A stretch of 64,000 nt of DNA, from positions 2,312,432 through 2,376,431 of the forward strand of contig NZ_CM001403.1 of the NCBI RefSeq assembly GCF_000166195.2, given 5' to 3'. Positions 1-7,179 of the stretch are shown here, piece by piece (position 1 is the first letter of the stretch; each line of letters starts with the position of its first letter). A program made the translations under genes and the position numbers. The stretch comes from Mucilaginibacter paludis DSM 18603. GTDB taxonomy: Bacteria; Bacteroidota; Bacteroidia; Sphingobacteriales; Sphingobacteriaceae. Below the pieces are notes generated by a model, which had not been told where the DNA came from, made no database searches, and saw only the letters and a list, made by a program, of their open reading frames with translations.

Positions 1-45
1 GAGCGACTGGAAGTAGGGATAACACCCGGTAGTAGTGTTTATTAG
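1..45 (+). CDS. possible C-terminal tail of a gene running in from the left
   Basis: Frame 1 reads ERLEVGITPGSSVY and then a TAG stop at bases 43-45. The other two plus frames stop sooner or look less protein-like. Fourteen codons are too few to name a family. It could be the end of a gene lying mostly outside the window, or chance. No gene is visible between here and the stop of the next gene at base 224. Confidence 0.25.
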   Translation, partial: ERLEVGITPGSSVY

Positions 46-223
46 ATGATTAATTAAAGCTTTCAAGAGCTCCCTCAAAATATACATGGCGTAGCACTTT
101 GAGTTTGTGGTTGGATAAAAAAAGATTGACGACGATTAATCTCCTTTTTGTCGGCATTAGCACAAAAAACCGCCATGAATATTTAACTATCCATAGCGGC
201 CAATCAAACTATTTTTTTCTTTA

Positions 224-850
224 TTAAAGGTTATATGGCCCGTCAACACCGTTAGATCCCGGTTCGTGGTCTATCATCCGGCCAGTTGTTCTGCCATGCG
301 ACTGGTCTGTAAATGTTGAATCGAGATTACCTAAGGTAGCGGCTTTAGTGTCCGGAGCTTCGGTTTCACTGGGTTGCTCTACCTCGTTGTTTTCTTCATA
401 TTCAACTTCATCATCATTCGCCTGCTCCATGCCACCGTCATCAGGATAATCCAATTCACCATTACCCGATTCGCCTTCTTCAGGTATTTCGTTTGGATCT
501 GGGCCATTTTGCACACTGGAAGCGAGACTGCCAAACTGATCATTCTTAACCTGATGTAAGTCGGCTGCAGCCTGGTCATTATCGGCTAAATCATCTTCCT
601 CCAAATCGGGATCGTTCGCATCCCCCTCATCCCACTCGTCAGAGTTATCGGTATCCAGATCACGACCATTTACATCATCGTCGCTCAGATTTTGATCATC
701 CTCATCGGTATCCGTATTATATACACCCTCAGAAATTCCTTCCGGGCGGTCGCTTTCAACACGGTTGCTGTGAATTAGGGTTTCATCATTTTCACGGTTA
801 CTTAATTCACCATCTTTTTCATTCCAGGATTCTTGATTGATCGTTATCAT
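224..850 (-). CDS. acidic low-complexity hypothetical protein, 208 aa
   Basis: No family is recognised. The protein is very acidic: 63 of 208 residues are Asp or Glu, concentrated at about residues 45-90 in runs such as DEDDQNLSDDD and LEEDDLADND. It has no Cys, no signal peptide and no membrane segment, and looks intrinsically disordered and soluble. ATG at 848-850 is the natural start. It is similar in style, though not clearly in sequence, to the hydrophilic protein at 2107-2649; the two flank a CoA-transferase subunit. A cation-binding, desiccation or stress role would be a guess. Confidence 0.6.
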   Translation of the reverse strand: MITINQESWNEKDGELSNRENDETLIHSNRVESDRPEGISEGVYNTDTDEDDQNLSDDDVNGRDLDTDNSDEWDEGDANDPDLEEDDLADNDQAAADLHQVKNDQFGSLASSVQNGPDPNEIPEEGESGNGELDYPDDGGMEQANDDEVEYEENNEVEQPSETEAPDTKAATLGNLDSTFTDQSHGRTTGRMIDHEPGSNGVDGPYNL

Positions 851-1107
851 GACTATTTCTCTTAAGTTTATAAATTAATTGTTATACTATACACAAGTAA
901 TTTATTTCTTAATTGTTTTAAATATTTCCACAAACGAAATATCTAACTAAAAGTCGTGAAAATTTCGTCGGATGGCCTGGCCGCGTAGTCTTAAGTTATA
1001 CTTACTTGCACAATGATTATATTAAAGCGATTAAGCGCATAGAAGAAACAATTTTCCTCAACAGGAACAAACACCAAATCCTGCCCCCTACCCTCAAAGA
1101 CTCCCGG

Positions 1108-1133
1108 CTCAGAACTCAAGACTCAGAACTCAA
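1108..1133. repeat. short direct repeat just past scoA
   Basis: The 12-mer CTCAGAACTCAA occurs at 1108-1119 and again, exactly, at 1122-1133, separated by 2 bases. It lies right after the stop codon of the CoA-transferase gene. It may be part of a dispersed intergenic repeat, but only this copy pair is visible here. Confidence 0.5.
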
Positions 1134-1134
1134 T

Positions 1135-1830
1135 CTACCGGCTTCTTACCGTTCTATGTTCAATTCGTTTTTCATAATTTACACCTCTGAAAATCCTGTG
1201 GACATAGATGCCTGGCGTATGAATTTGATCGGGATCAAGCTGACCTGCGGGCACCAGTTCTTCAACTTCGGCAATGGTAATTTTGCCTGCCATAGCCATA
1301 ACAGGATTAAAATTGCGAGCGGTTGATTTATAAACGAGGTTACCCAAGGTATCTCCCTTCCACGCTTTTACAATGGCAAAATCTGCATCAAAGGCAAGTT
1401 CCATCAGGTAATCCTTGCCATTAAAATTACGCACTTCTTTGCCAATAGCAACTTCGGTACCTATACCGGCCGGGGTAAAAATAGCTGGCATGCCATAACC
1501 GGCGGCCATGCAACGCGTAGCCAGCGTGCCTTGCGGTATAAGTTCTACATCAAGTTCACCACTCAATAGTTGCCGTTCAAATTCAGCATTTTCGCCAACA
1601 TATGATGAGATCATCTTTTTAACCTGTCGTTGTTTCAACATCAGGCCTATGCCAAAATCATCAACCCCGGCATTATTTGAGATACAGGTAAGCTCCTTCA
1701 CTCCTTTTTTTACCAGGGCGGCTATACAATTTTCGGGCAAACCGCACAAACCGAAGCCTCCTAACATTAAGGTCATGCCGTCCTCAATATCGCGTATAGC
1801 TTCGTCGGCCGAAGAAACAATTTTGTTCAT
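1135..1830 (-). CDS. scoA: 3-oxoacid (succinyl-CoA:acetoacetate) CoA-transferase subunit A
   Basis: This is the alpha subunit of a two-subunit CoA-transferase (SCOT/AtoDA class), which moves CoA between succinyl-CoA and acetoacetate in ketone-body and short-chain acid metabolism in the cytoplasm. The 231-aa length fits. The glycine-rich N-terminus (LMLGGFGLCGLPENCI, residues 21-36) is the CoA-binding loop, and the family blocks ISNNAGVDDFGIG, GTLATRCMAAGYGMPAIFTPAGIGT and LAFDADFAIVKAWKGDTLGN follow in order. The catalytic Glu lies on the beta subunit, normally the adjacent downstream gene; none is present here, since an acidic low-complexity gene follows 285 bp downstream. The partner must be elsewhere, or this copy is an orphan. 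Confidence 0.9.
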   Translation of the reverse strand: MNKIVSSADEAIRDIEDGMTLMLGGFGLCGLPENCIAALVKKGVKELTCISNNAGVDDFGIGLMLKQRQVKKMISSYVGENAEFERQLLSGELDVELIPQGTLATRCMAAGYGMPAIFTPAGIGTEVAIGKEVRNFNGKDYLMELAFDADFAIVKAWKGDTLGNLVYKSTARNFNPVMAMAGKITIAEVEELVPAGQLDPDQIHTPGIYVHRIFRGVNYEKRIEHRTVRSR

Positions 1831-2106
1831 GGTTTTATACTATTGGTCGGTACGAAAATAAGGAATAGGATGTAGATATAAGTAATTCAGATTTTGTTTA
1901 GCGCTAACAAAGGCAAACTGTTAGTGCTACGTCCACGAACTTTGATTAATGGACTGCCTGTTTAATTTTTCACATCCATCTCAAAGCATCTCAAAAATGC
2001 CCACCACTTAAAAAATTTGATATCCTTTTTCCATTTTTATCTTAATTCGTTCATTTTAAAAACAATTAATAAAATTAACTATTACTATAATAAATAACAT
2101 ACACCT

Positions 2107-2649
2107 ATGAATTTACAAGACGAAGAGTTATTGAATGCTCAGGATGAGCAGCAAGAACAAAACACCCATACCACACCAACCGCAGAGCGCATTGATGATG
2201 ATAATGCCGATGAAGCAAGTTTGAAACGTAATTACATTATTGGCGGCGAAATGAAAGACGCCAATGCTCCGGGTATGGAGGGTGAAGGTATGGGTGGCGA
2301 GCAATTTGGCGGAAGCAGCCAGCCTCCTACAGGTGATGATCCGGCTAACCCTTCTCGTAACGCAGGATACAGCAACGGATACTTTAGCCGTACAGAGCCA
2401 CTGGAGGAGGATACTGAAAACAATAATTTTAAGGACCAAAGCCAGCAAGGTGAACCGAATTATCAGCAGGCGCAACCTGGCGAGGATGCCGATGAAGAAC
2501 AAAGCGCCGGTGAGCAGGGCAATACCAGTGAACCGGGCAAAGCCGATTATAAAGAAGAAGAACAAAGCGGCCCCGATTATGGAAGTAATAGCCCCGAAGT
2601 TGCAGGCCCAAATGAGGTTCCCGACCAACAAAAAGTTGGTGGAGCGTAA
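2107..2649 (+). CDS. hydrophilic Gln/Glu/Gly/Pro-rich hypothetical protein, 180 aa
   Basis: No family is recognised. The first 50 residues are Asp/Glu/Gln-rich (DEELLNAQDEQQEQ), followed by a Gly/Met/Pro stretch (GMEGEGMGGEQFGGSS) and a Gln/Glu/Pro-rich tail; 41 of 180 residues are acidic. It has no signal peptide, membrane segment or Cys and is probably disordered. A 176-aa open frame on the opposite strand is a by-product of the biased codons. The AT-rich upstream region is typical of a Bacteroidota promoter, but no clear element is seen. Composition resembles the acidic protein at 224-850. Confidence 0.6.
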   Translation: MNLQDEELLNAQDEQQEQNTHTTPTAERIDDDNADEASLKRNYIIGGEMKDANAPGMEGEGMGGEQFGGSSQPPTGDDPANPSRNAGYSNGYFSRTEPLEEDTENNNFKDQSQQGEPNYQQAQPGEDADEEQSAGEQGNTSEPGKADYKEEEQSGPDYGSNSPEVAGPNEVPDQQKVGGA

Positions 2650-2962
2650 TGGCGACAAGCCTTTCGGATCAATGTCTGTATCCTGTCATAAAGCCAAGGC
2701 TGTCAGGGTGATGGATTTCTGTGCTATGCTGTAAAGCAAGGTATATTTTGTTTTTAATTTTTATTTTTATTAAACGGCGGTCTCAAATTATTAGTTCTTT
2801 TTTTTCGCTGCTTAACGCTATATTTGAGTAGGCAACAGAAATTTAGTACATCCTACAACACTTTTGAATGCTAAGCGTTTTTGTTTGTATCAGTATAATA
2901 AAACCCTTAGGAGACTGATTTTGGTATGATCATAAATGATTTAAAAACAAATATATACAGAT
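2650..2962. other. intergenic stretch, no gene seen
   Basis: 313 bases between the hydrophilic protein and the OmpA lipoprotein. A short plus-strand frame runs into it but is a shifted shadow of the preceding gene. The AT-rich half (about 2740-2960) probably holds the OmpA promoter; no confident promoter, terminator or RNA gene can be named. Confidence 0.5.
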
Positions 2963-3823
2963 ATGAAATATTCCATTTTAGCGCCAATTGCGCTTGTTGT
3001 AGTCGTATTAACCCAAAGTTGTGTCAGTAATAAAAAATACACCCAATTACAAAGCAGTTACAACCAATTACAGGATAAGAACCGCGATTTAGAACAGAAA
3101 TATCAAAGCGGCCAGCAGGATCTTACAGGATCGTCCACCCGTGTAAAAAGTCTTGAAGAGCAGATCGCGTCAGAAAAATTGAATAACTCTAATTTACAGG
3201 AAGCTTTAAATAAGTGCTTGTCATCAACCAGCCAGGGCAATGTGAATATTTCTAAACTGGTAGACGAGATTAACTCGTCAAACAAATATATCCAGCACCT
3301 GGTGAACGTAAAAAACACAAGTGACTCGTTGAATATGGTGTTAACGAACAACCTGACGCGTTCCTTAAGTGCCGATGAAAGCAAAGATGTGAATGTAAAA
3401 GTACTTAAAGGCGTAGTATATATATCTCTATCAGACAATATGCTTTACAAATCTGGCAGTTACGAGATTTCCGAAAAAGCTGGAGCCACTTTAGCCAAAA
3501 TAGCTAAAATAATTACCGACTATAAAGGATACGATGTATTGATAGAAGGTAATACCGACAATTTGCCTATATCAAAACCCAATATCCGCAACAATTGGGA
3601 CCTAAGTGCTTTAAGGGCATCATCGGTAGTACAATCGCTCCAAAACAATTACGGTGTTGAACCTAAACGTTTAACAGCTGGTGGCCGCGGAGAATATAAC
3701 CCGGTGGCAGATAATTCAACAGAATCCGGAAAGGCACAAAACCGCCGCACACAGATTATCATTACGCCTAAACTGGATCAGTTTATGGATTTAATTGGCA
3801 AAGCACCTGAAAAGGCTCAATAA
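2963..3823 (+). CDS. OmpA-family peptidoglycan-anchoring lipoprotein, 286 aa
   Basis: This is an outer-membrane lipoprotein predicted to tether the envelope to peptidoglycan. Residues 1-19 form a signal peptide ending in the lipobox LTQSC, with Cys20 as the lipidated residue. Residues about 25-90 are a Gln/Lys/Glu-rich coiled coil (LQSSYNQLQDKNRDLEQK). The OmpA C-terminal domain spans about 150-270, with the diagnostic helix NWDLSALRAS (211-220), whose Asp213 and Arg218 sit where the diaminopimelate-binding pair lies in the family, and the closing NRRTQIII block. A hairpin terminator follows at 3847, so it looks monocistronic. Confidence 0.9.
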   Translation: MKYSILAPIALVVVVLTQSCVSNKKYTQLQSSYNQLQDKNRDLEQKYQSGQQDLTGSSTRVKSLEEQIASEKLNNSNLQEALNKCLSSTSQGNVNISKLVDEINSSNKYIQHLVNVKNTSDSLNMVLTNNLTRSLSADESKDVNVKVLKGVVYISLSDNMLYKSGSYEISEKAGATLAKIAKIITDYKGYDVLIEGNTDNLPISKPNIRNNWDLSALRASSVVQSLQNNYGVEPKRLTAGGRGEYNPVADNSTESGKAQNRRTQIIITPKLDQFMDLIGKAPEKAQ

Positions 3824-3846
3824 TACGGCTATTCAATTCTTCATTT

Positions 3847-3881
3847 ATGCCCCTCATAATTTTTTATTGAGGGGCATTTTT
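3847..3881 (+). terminator. rho-independent terminator after the OmpA lipoprotein
   Basis: A perfect 10-bp stem (ATGCCCCTCA at 3847-3856 with TGAGGGGCAT at 3868-3877) around an AT-rich loop is followed by a T run ending at 3881. The A-rich left flank could also let it work for the convergent PAS gene at 3910. Confidence 0.85.
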
Positions 3882-3909
3882 GTTTACCATTTCCGGGCTC
3901 TCAATAGTG

Positions 3910-4533
3910 CTACTGATTTGAGGCATCAAAAACAATATCTTTAATTACCTTATCTAACTTATAGGCGCTTTCCTTAAGCAGCTTCAGCATGGCTTTATGA
4001 TGATAATCAAGGTCGGATTCCTCATCCAGCAGATTGATCAATCCCATTACGTTGGCCAAGGGAGCACGTATCAGATGTGATTGATTAAATGCTACTTCTT
4101 CCAGCGCATTGGTTTTCTTTTCAACTTCTTGCTCTACAAGATTTTTTTGCCTTAATAATTCAGCTTCAAATTTTTTCCTGTCAGAAATTTTAAAGATCAC
4201 AGCATTGATTACTTTACCCACACTCTTATTCGCATCGAAATACACAGCACTAAACAGAACAGGAAGAGTGCTCGTTTTAGTTTGAATATCAAAGCTAATC
4301 TCCTGCACTTCGGTTTGTAATTGCAGTAAGGGTAGTATAAAAAGGTTGTAATACATTTTACCTCCTCTGAACAAAAGATCTGAGAAAAGGGTATCGATTA
4401 TTTCATCTTGGGTATAGCCCAACCACTTTAAAAGAGTATTGTTAGCATGGACGATTGTTCCGTTTAATTTGAAAGTAATTAAGCCGCAAGCGGCATTATT
4501 GTACAGATTTTCCAAATCAATTTCTTCCATCAC
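3910..4533 (-). CDS. PAS sensor protein with a histidine-kinase dimerisation segment but no ATPase domain
   Basis: 207 aa. Residues about 8-118 form a PAS domain (LYNNAACGLITFKLNGTIVHANNTLLKWLGY is its start, then IFKISDRKKFEAE leads out). Residues about 120-145 are a coiled coil, and 146-200 resemble a HisKA helix pair with the motif FNQSHLIRAPLANVMGL, His153 being the candidate phospho-site. The protein ends before any N-box or G-box, so it cannot autophosphorylate alone. Its ATG lies 6 bp after the stop of the RsbQ-like hydrolase, so the two are almost certainly co-transcribed. In Bacillus subtilis the hydrolase RsbQ works with the PAS-phosphatase RsbP; by analogy this protein may be the output partner here. 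The truncation could be natural or a lost 3' part. Confidence 0.75.
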   Translation of the reverse strand: MMEEIDLENLYNNAACGLITFKLNGTIVHANNTLLKWLGYTQDEIIDTLFSDLLFRGGKMYYNLFILPLLQLQTEVQEISFDIQTKTSTLPVLFSAVYFDANKSVGKVINAVIFKISDRKKFEAELLRQKNLVEQEVEKKTNALEEVAFNQSHLIRAPLANVMGLINLLDEESDLDYHHKAMLKLLKESAYKLDKVIKDIVFDASNQ

Positions 4534-4539
4534 GATAGT

Positions 4540-5340
4540 TTAAGCGGCGTCTAAAAACGACCGGATGACGCTTATCGTTTCTTCAGGAGCACTCAAGTGC
4601 GGGCAATGGCCCGTGGCGTTTAAAATAGCGAGGCTGTTATCCAAAACGTTTTGTTGAATATAATAACCTACAGTTACAGGGGCCAGGATATCATCCGAGC
4701 ACTGAAGCGTAAAACTTGGAATGGTTAATTTTTGCAAATCTTCCCTACTGTCTGATAGAAAAGTTACTCTTGCAAATTCTTTTGCGATACCTGGGTCGGT
4801 AGCGCAAAAATTATCATTGAGCTCTTCCGCAAGCTCGGGCCGTTCGGCATTTGCCATCACCATGGGGGCTATCATCCCAGACCAGCCGAGATAATTATTA
4901 TCCATTACGGCCAATAAATCTAACAGGTCTGTTTCTTCCAGCCCGCCAATATACTCCCCATCATTAATATAACAGGGCGAAGGTGTTACAAAAACAAGTT
5001 TGCTAAAGTAAGACGGATTGAGAATAGCGGCCCTAACACCAACCATACAACTAACCGAGTGACCTACAAAAACAACATCTTTAAGATCCAATACCTCACA
5101 GATGTCTATAACATCCTGCGCGTAACCATCCAACGAAGCATATTTTTTCGAGTCATAGGCAGACAGGTCAGATTTCCCCGCCCCTACATAATCAAACAAA
5201 ATGATTTTATATTGAGATTGAAATGAGTTGACAAGGTGCCTCCACACATTTTGGTCGCAACCGAAACCATGGGCAAAAATTAATGGCTGGCTCCCCTCGC
5301 CAAATATCCGGATATTATTTCTTTTGATAACATCGATCAT
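4540..5340 (-). CDS. rsbQ: RsbQ-like alpha/beta hydrolase
   Basis: 266 aa, the full length of the RsbQ/KAI2/D14 class of small cytoplasmic alpha/beta hydrolases. The oxyanion loop is HGFGCDQNVW (24-33), the nucleophile elbow is GHSVSC with Ser95, the acid is in CSDDILAP (Asp216 or Asp217), and the His is His245 in GHCPHLSAPEE. These match the spacing of the known RsbQ triad (Ser96, Asp219, His247). RsbQ is required for the PAS protein RsbP to relay energy stress, probably by making or delivering a small ligand. Here the gene is followed within 6 bp by a PAS protein, the same pairing with a different output domain. Chosen start is the ATG at 5340. Confidence 0.88.
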   Translation of the reverse strand: MIDVIKRNNIRIFGEGSQPLIFAHGFGCDQNVWRHLVNSFQSQYKIILFDYVGAGKSDLSAYDSKKYASLDGYAQDVIDICEVLDLKDVVFVGHSVSCMVGVRAAILNPSYFSKLVFVTPSPCYINDGEYIGGLEETDLLDLLAVMDNNYLGWSGMIAPMVMANAERPELAEELNDNFCATDPGIAKEFARVTFLSDSREDLQKLTIPSFTLQCSDDILAPVTVGYYIQQNVLDNSLAILNATGHCPHLSAPEETISVIRSFLDAA

Positions 5341-5581
5341 GAATTAGAAAAATTATTTAAACAATGATCCAAACAAAGCAGTATTTATGCCAGTTTTAAA
5401 TAATTTTATAGTTGCAAATTTAATTTACTTTAAACTGATAATATATTTAAGAGTAATATATAACCAAAGGCCGCGAATTTTGCGACTCTACCCAGTTTCG
5501 GTACATTCATTGTATATCCTGCTTAATTTCAAAGCAATCCAAACATAAAGTTATATATAGCCAGCAGTAAATAGCTTCTCC

Positions 5582-6442
5582 TTAATGTAATCTTTTCTTT
5601 TTAAGTAATCCGCCTGTAGTATCATCAATACTTTGCTGTACAATAAACGCCCGCGGATCAATACGCAAAATTTCATTTTTGAGCGATGGGATCTCCAACC
5701 GGGTAGCTACGGTAAATATAATATCGCGCGGATCGTTAATCTGCCCGTCTTTTCCATATCCGCTTTTGCCTTCATAAATGGTTACGCCACGGCCCAGGTT
5801 TTCGGTTATAGCCATACGGATCTCCTCGCTTTTGGTTGATACCACGGTAACACCGGTGTATTGCTCAATACCATTCAAAATAAAGTCGATCATTTTTGAT
5901 GCGGCAAGGTAGGTCAGGATGGAGTAGAGCGCCGATTCAATGCCCAGTAAAAAGCCCGCAGCCGAAAATATCACCACATTCAGGATCAGTATAATATCGC
6001 TCACTTTAGCTACTTGTGTTTTTTTGCTCACCAGCAGGGCGGCAATCTCGGTACCATCTAACACGGCGCCGCCGCGCATGGCCAGGCCTATGCCCACACC
6101 AATAAAAAAGCCCCCGAAAACGGCCGTCAGCAATTTATCATGGGTAACATCCGGAAAATGGATAAAAGCCAGGCAAAGGGATAGCCCTGCAATGGCTAAG
6201 GTGCTTTTGATAGCGAAGCTGATTCCGAGTTTACTATAGCCCAACCACAAAAAAGGTACGTTGATCACAAAGATCAATATAGAGATGGGGAGTTTGGTTA
6301 CGTCAGACAAAAGCATCGAAATCCCGGTAACGCCGCCATCGATAAAATGGCTGGATAATAAAAATCCTTTAAGGCCCATCCCGGCAGATAGTATGCCGAG
6401 GATGATTAATATGGTATCTCGGATATTGTCTTTAGCTTTCAT
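5582..6442 (-). CDS. YitT-family (DUF161/DUF2179) membrane protein
   Basis: 286 aa, the usual length of the YitT family. There are five to six hydrophobic segments between residues about 10 and 195, with family blocks such as FIDGGVTGISMLLSDVTKLP and MRGGAVLDGTEIAALLVSKK. A soluble DUF2179 domain follows at about 215-272 (GVTIYEGKSGYG, RDIIFTVATRLEIPSLKNEI). The function of the family is not established. The gene stands alone, divergent from the toxin-antitoxin pair, with about 240 bp of apparently empty DNA between it and the rsbQ-like gene. Confidence 0.88.
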   Translation of the reverse strand: MKAKDNIRDTILIILGILSAGMGLKGFLLSSHFIDGGVTGISMLLSDVTKLPISILIFVINVPFLWLGYSKLGISFAIKSTLAIAGLSLCLAFIHFPDVTHDKLLTAVFGGFFIGVGIGLAMRGGAVLDGTEIAALLVSKKTQVAKVSDIILILNVVIFSAAGFLLGIESALYSILTYLAASKMIDFILNGIEQYTGVTVVSTKSEEIRMAITENLGRGVTIYEGKSGYGKDGQINDPRDIIFTVATRLEIPSLKNEILRIDPRAFIVQQSIDDTTGGLLKKKRLH

Positions 6443-6477
6443 AGTTTGGCAAGATAGATTTTTTTAAAGAAATGTTA

Positions 6478-6510
6478 TTTGGGTTGGCAAATCTTATTTT
6501 GTAAATTTAG
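6478..6510 (+). promoter_or_regulatory. possible promoter of the toxin-antitoxin pair
   Basis: TTTG at 6478-6481 and TAAATTTA at 6502-6509 (7 of 8 to the Bacteroidota TAnnTTTG element) are 20 bp apart, a normal spacing. The antitoxin ATG follows at 6529. Judged by eye only. Confidence 0.35.
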
Positions 6511-6528
6511 GGTATAAAACCTATTGTT

Positions 6529-6756
6529 ATGGTTATTGCGGAAATAAAGTTGGCCGATCAGGACGCGGAGATGATTCTGAAAGTGGTTAAAAAGCTTGGT
6601 GGCAAAGTAAAATTGATAGAATCGAAAGAGCCTAAATTGTCTCCTTTTGCTAAAAAATTAAAAAAAGACCTGGAGAAGGGTTTTAAAGAAATTAAACTGC
6701 ACCAGGAGGGAAAGATTCAATTAAAAACCTTGTCGGAGGTTTTGGATGAGCTTTAA
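6529..6756 (+). CDS. type II antitoxin, 75 aa
   Basis: This is a small basic/acidic helical protein immediately before, and overlapping by 11 bp, a RelE/ParE-type toxin, which is the classic antitoxin position. The N-terminal half (MVIAEIKLADQDAEMILKVV) could form the DNA-binding or dimerisation part; the C-terminal half (KDLEKGFKEIKLHQEGKIQL, then LSEVLDEL) is an amphipathic helix typical of the toxin-wrapping tail of Bacteroidota RelE antitoxins. It is expected to autorepress with the toxin. The exact antitoxin family is not certain. Confidence 0.75.
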   Translation: MVIAEIKLADQDAEMILKVVKKLGGKVKLIESKEPKLSPFAKKLKKDLEKGFKEIKLHQEGKIQLKTLSEVLDEL

Positions 6757-7096
6757 AATTGTTCCCCTACCATCTTTTTTAAAGGAACTCAAACGGCTTT
6801 CTAAAAAATACCACTCCCTAAAAGATGATTTGGCAAAGCTCGGGGTTGATCTGAATATAAATCCAAGGTCAGGTACGCCGCTTGGAAAAAATTGCTATAA
6901 AATACGGTTACAGATTAGCAGTAAGGGCAAAGGCAAAAGCGGCGGCGCCAGGGTGATAACCCACTTATTGGTGACGGTTAAAGATGAAACTTTATACCTC
7001 CTCAAAATTTATGATAAAAACGAACAGGAAAGCATAAGCGAGGCCGAGTTAAGCGGTTTATTAAAGTCGATTCCTCTTGATGATGATCTATCTTAA
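6746..7096 (+). CDS. RelE/ParE-family toxin
   Basis: 116 aa, the usual size for a RelE-superfamily toxin. The core pattern is LPSFLKELKRLSKKYHSLKDDL, then GKNCYKIRLQISSKGKGKSG, ARVITHLLVTV and LYLLKIYDKNEQESISEAEL. The RxxR-like basic strand followed by the LLxIYDKNEQ strand is typical of the mRNA-interferase (RelE/HigB-like) branch that cuts mRNA on the ribosome. Translation begins inside the antitoxin gene, so the two are coupled. A long hairpin terminator follows at 7118. Confidence 0.82.
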   Translation: MSFKIVPLPSFLKELKRLSKKYHSLKDDLAKLGVDLNINPRSGTPLGKNCYKIRLQISSKGKGKSGGARVITHLLVTVKDETLYLLKIYDKNEQESISEAELSGLLKSIPLDDDLS

Positions 7097-7117
7097 ATAG
7101 CATAACTCGTGAACTTG

Positions 7118-7150
7118 AGCTTTGTCAACTTTTAAAAAGTTGACAAAGCT
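7118..7150. terminator. hairpin terminator between convergent genes
   Basis: A perfect 13-bp inverted repeat (AGCTTTGTCAACT at 7118-7130 with AGTTGACAAAGCT at 7138-7150) around a 7-base AT loop. It lies between the toxin stop (7096) and the lysC stop (7180) and probably serves both strands; T runs are short. Confidence 0.7.
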
Positions 7151-7179
7151 TTAATACACACTTTTTTTATCCTACCTAA

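Noticed and set aside
2128..2658. Long minus-strand open frame of 176 codons
   Set aside because: It lies wholly opposite the Gln/Glu-rich gene at 2107 and is very rich in Ile/Leu/Phe, as expected from the complement of GAA/GAT/AAT-rich codons. No signal or family pattern.
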